DNA from: Actinomycetospora succinea
GTDB taxonomy: Bacteria; Actinomycetota; Actinomycetes; Mycobacteriales; Pseudonocardiaceae
NCBI RefSeq assembly: GCF_004363095.1
Contig: NZ_SNYO01000015.1
Location: 51,415 to 115,414, forward strand
Length of the DNA stretch: 64,000 nt
Direction: 5' to 3'
The position numbers were made by a program, and so were the translations under genes. The notes below the pieces were generated by a model. The model saw only the letters and a program-made list of their open reading frames with translations, was not told where the DNA came from and ran no database searches. Positions 63,911-64,000 of this stretch are shown in pieces (the stretch's first letter is position 1; the number at the start of each line of letters is the position of its first letter).

Positions 63911-64000
63911 TGTACTGGGCCATCACGTTGGTGACAGGCGGGTGATCGGGGCTCGGCCGCGGCAGGCGGTGTGGGGACGTCGGGTGTTGTAGTACTCGAT
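63911..64000 (-). mobile_element. IS481-family insertion sequence, 3' end only
   Basis: From 63911 the sequence TGTACTGGGCCATCACGTTG resembles an IS481 terminal inverted repeat, beginning next to a CTAG target. The transposase C-terminus is read leftward from the window edge to a TGA at 63923: EYYNTRRPHTACRGRAPITR then LSPT. The R-R-P-H-x-A segment is characteristic of the IS481 catalytic end. Another frame gives TNVMAQYI, the usual IS481 ending, so a frameshift near the end is possible. The rest of the element lies outside the window. Confidence 0.75.

Overview
This is a contiguous stretch of a very GC-rich actinobacterial chromosome, most likely from the Pseudonocardiaceae (Pseudonocardia or Actinomycetospora type). 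The basis is the heavy use of G/C in third codon positions, the frequent GTG starts with GTGA or ATGA stop/start overlaps, the mycothiol gene mshA, BldC and BldN-type regulators, bS22, SenX3/RegX3, and a gene order that (from memory) runs almost collinear with Mycobacterium tuberculosis Rv0482 to Rv0534c. No rRNA, tRNA or CRISPR array was found.

Layout. 0-1.2 kb: start of an ECF sigma gene, a DGPF/YCII protein and a divergent DUF998 membrane protein around a perfect palindrome. 1.4-4.9 kb: secreted protein, menA, DUF4229 protein, bldC with a strong terminator. 5-12.3 kb: MinD-like ATPase and the system II cytochrome c maturation set ccsB-resB-ccdA with a ResA/TlpA lipoprotein. 12.3-23.6 kb: tetrapyrrole block hemL, hemB, fused cobA-hemD, hemC, hemA led by the redox repressor rex, with a PknB-type kinase and small membrane proteins between. 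23.8-29.6 kb: two ferritin-like proteins, a glutaredoxin, and divergently a BldN-like ECF sigma factor, its RsbN-like anti-sigma factor and a HAD-IB phosphatase. 29.9-31.7 kb: DUF222/HNH nuclease-like gene, followed by a cluster of nested palindromes. 32.2-42 kb: acyltransferase, epimerase, bS22, HTH protein, proC, sugar isomerase, Gly/Tyr-rich membrane protein, Ppx/GppA, regX3, senX3, gpm.

42.2-56.1 kb is the accessory part. It interrupts the mycobacterial order between gpm and the YbjN/mshA pair. It starts with a four-unit Gly/Ala/Asp/His repeat protein next to a JmjC/ROX-type 2-oxoglutarate oxygenase, which could be an unrecognised protein- or peptide-hydroxylation system. A sucrase/ferredoxin-like protein, a membrane stress protein and an OhrR/OsmC peroxide pair follow. 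Then comes a repeated regulatory cassette: three AraC-type regulators (two with an ANTAR-like N-terminus, one frameshifted), three coiled-coil proteins ending in a shared motif, two paralogous W-E-[LM]-D proteins and a GAF-ANTAR protein. The right-hand copy sits between two 50-bp repeats of the 3' end of an acyl-CoA ligase gene, beside a decayed tyrosine integrase, so it looks like an old integrated element.

56.1-64 kb: YbjN protein, mshA, an SDR, two tandem L,D-transpeptidases, murB, DUF2505 protein and purU. purU ends exactly at a CTAG where an IS481-type insertion sequence begins and runs off the window. The core genes cover heme supply, cytochrome c assembly, redox sensing, phosphate sensing and cell-wall cross-linking. 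The accessory block adds signalling proteins of unknown output.
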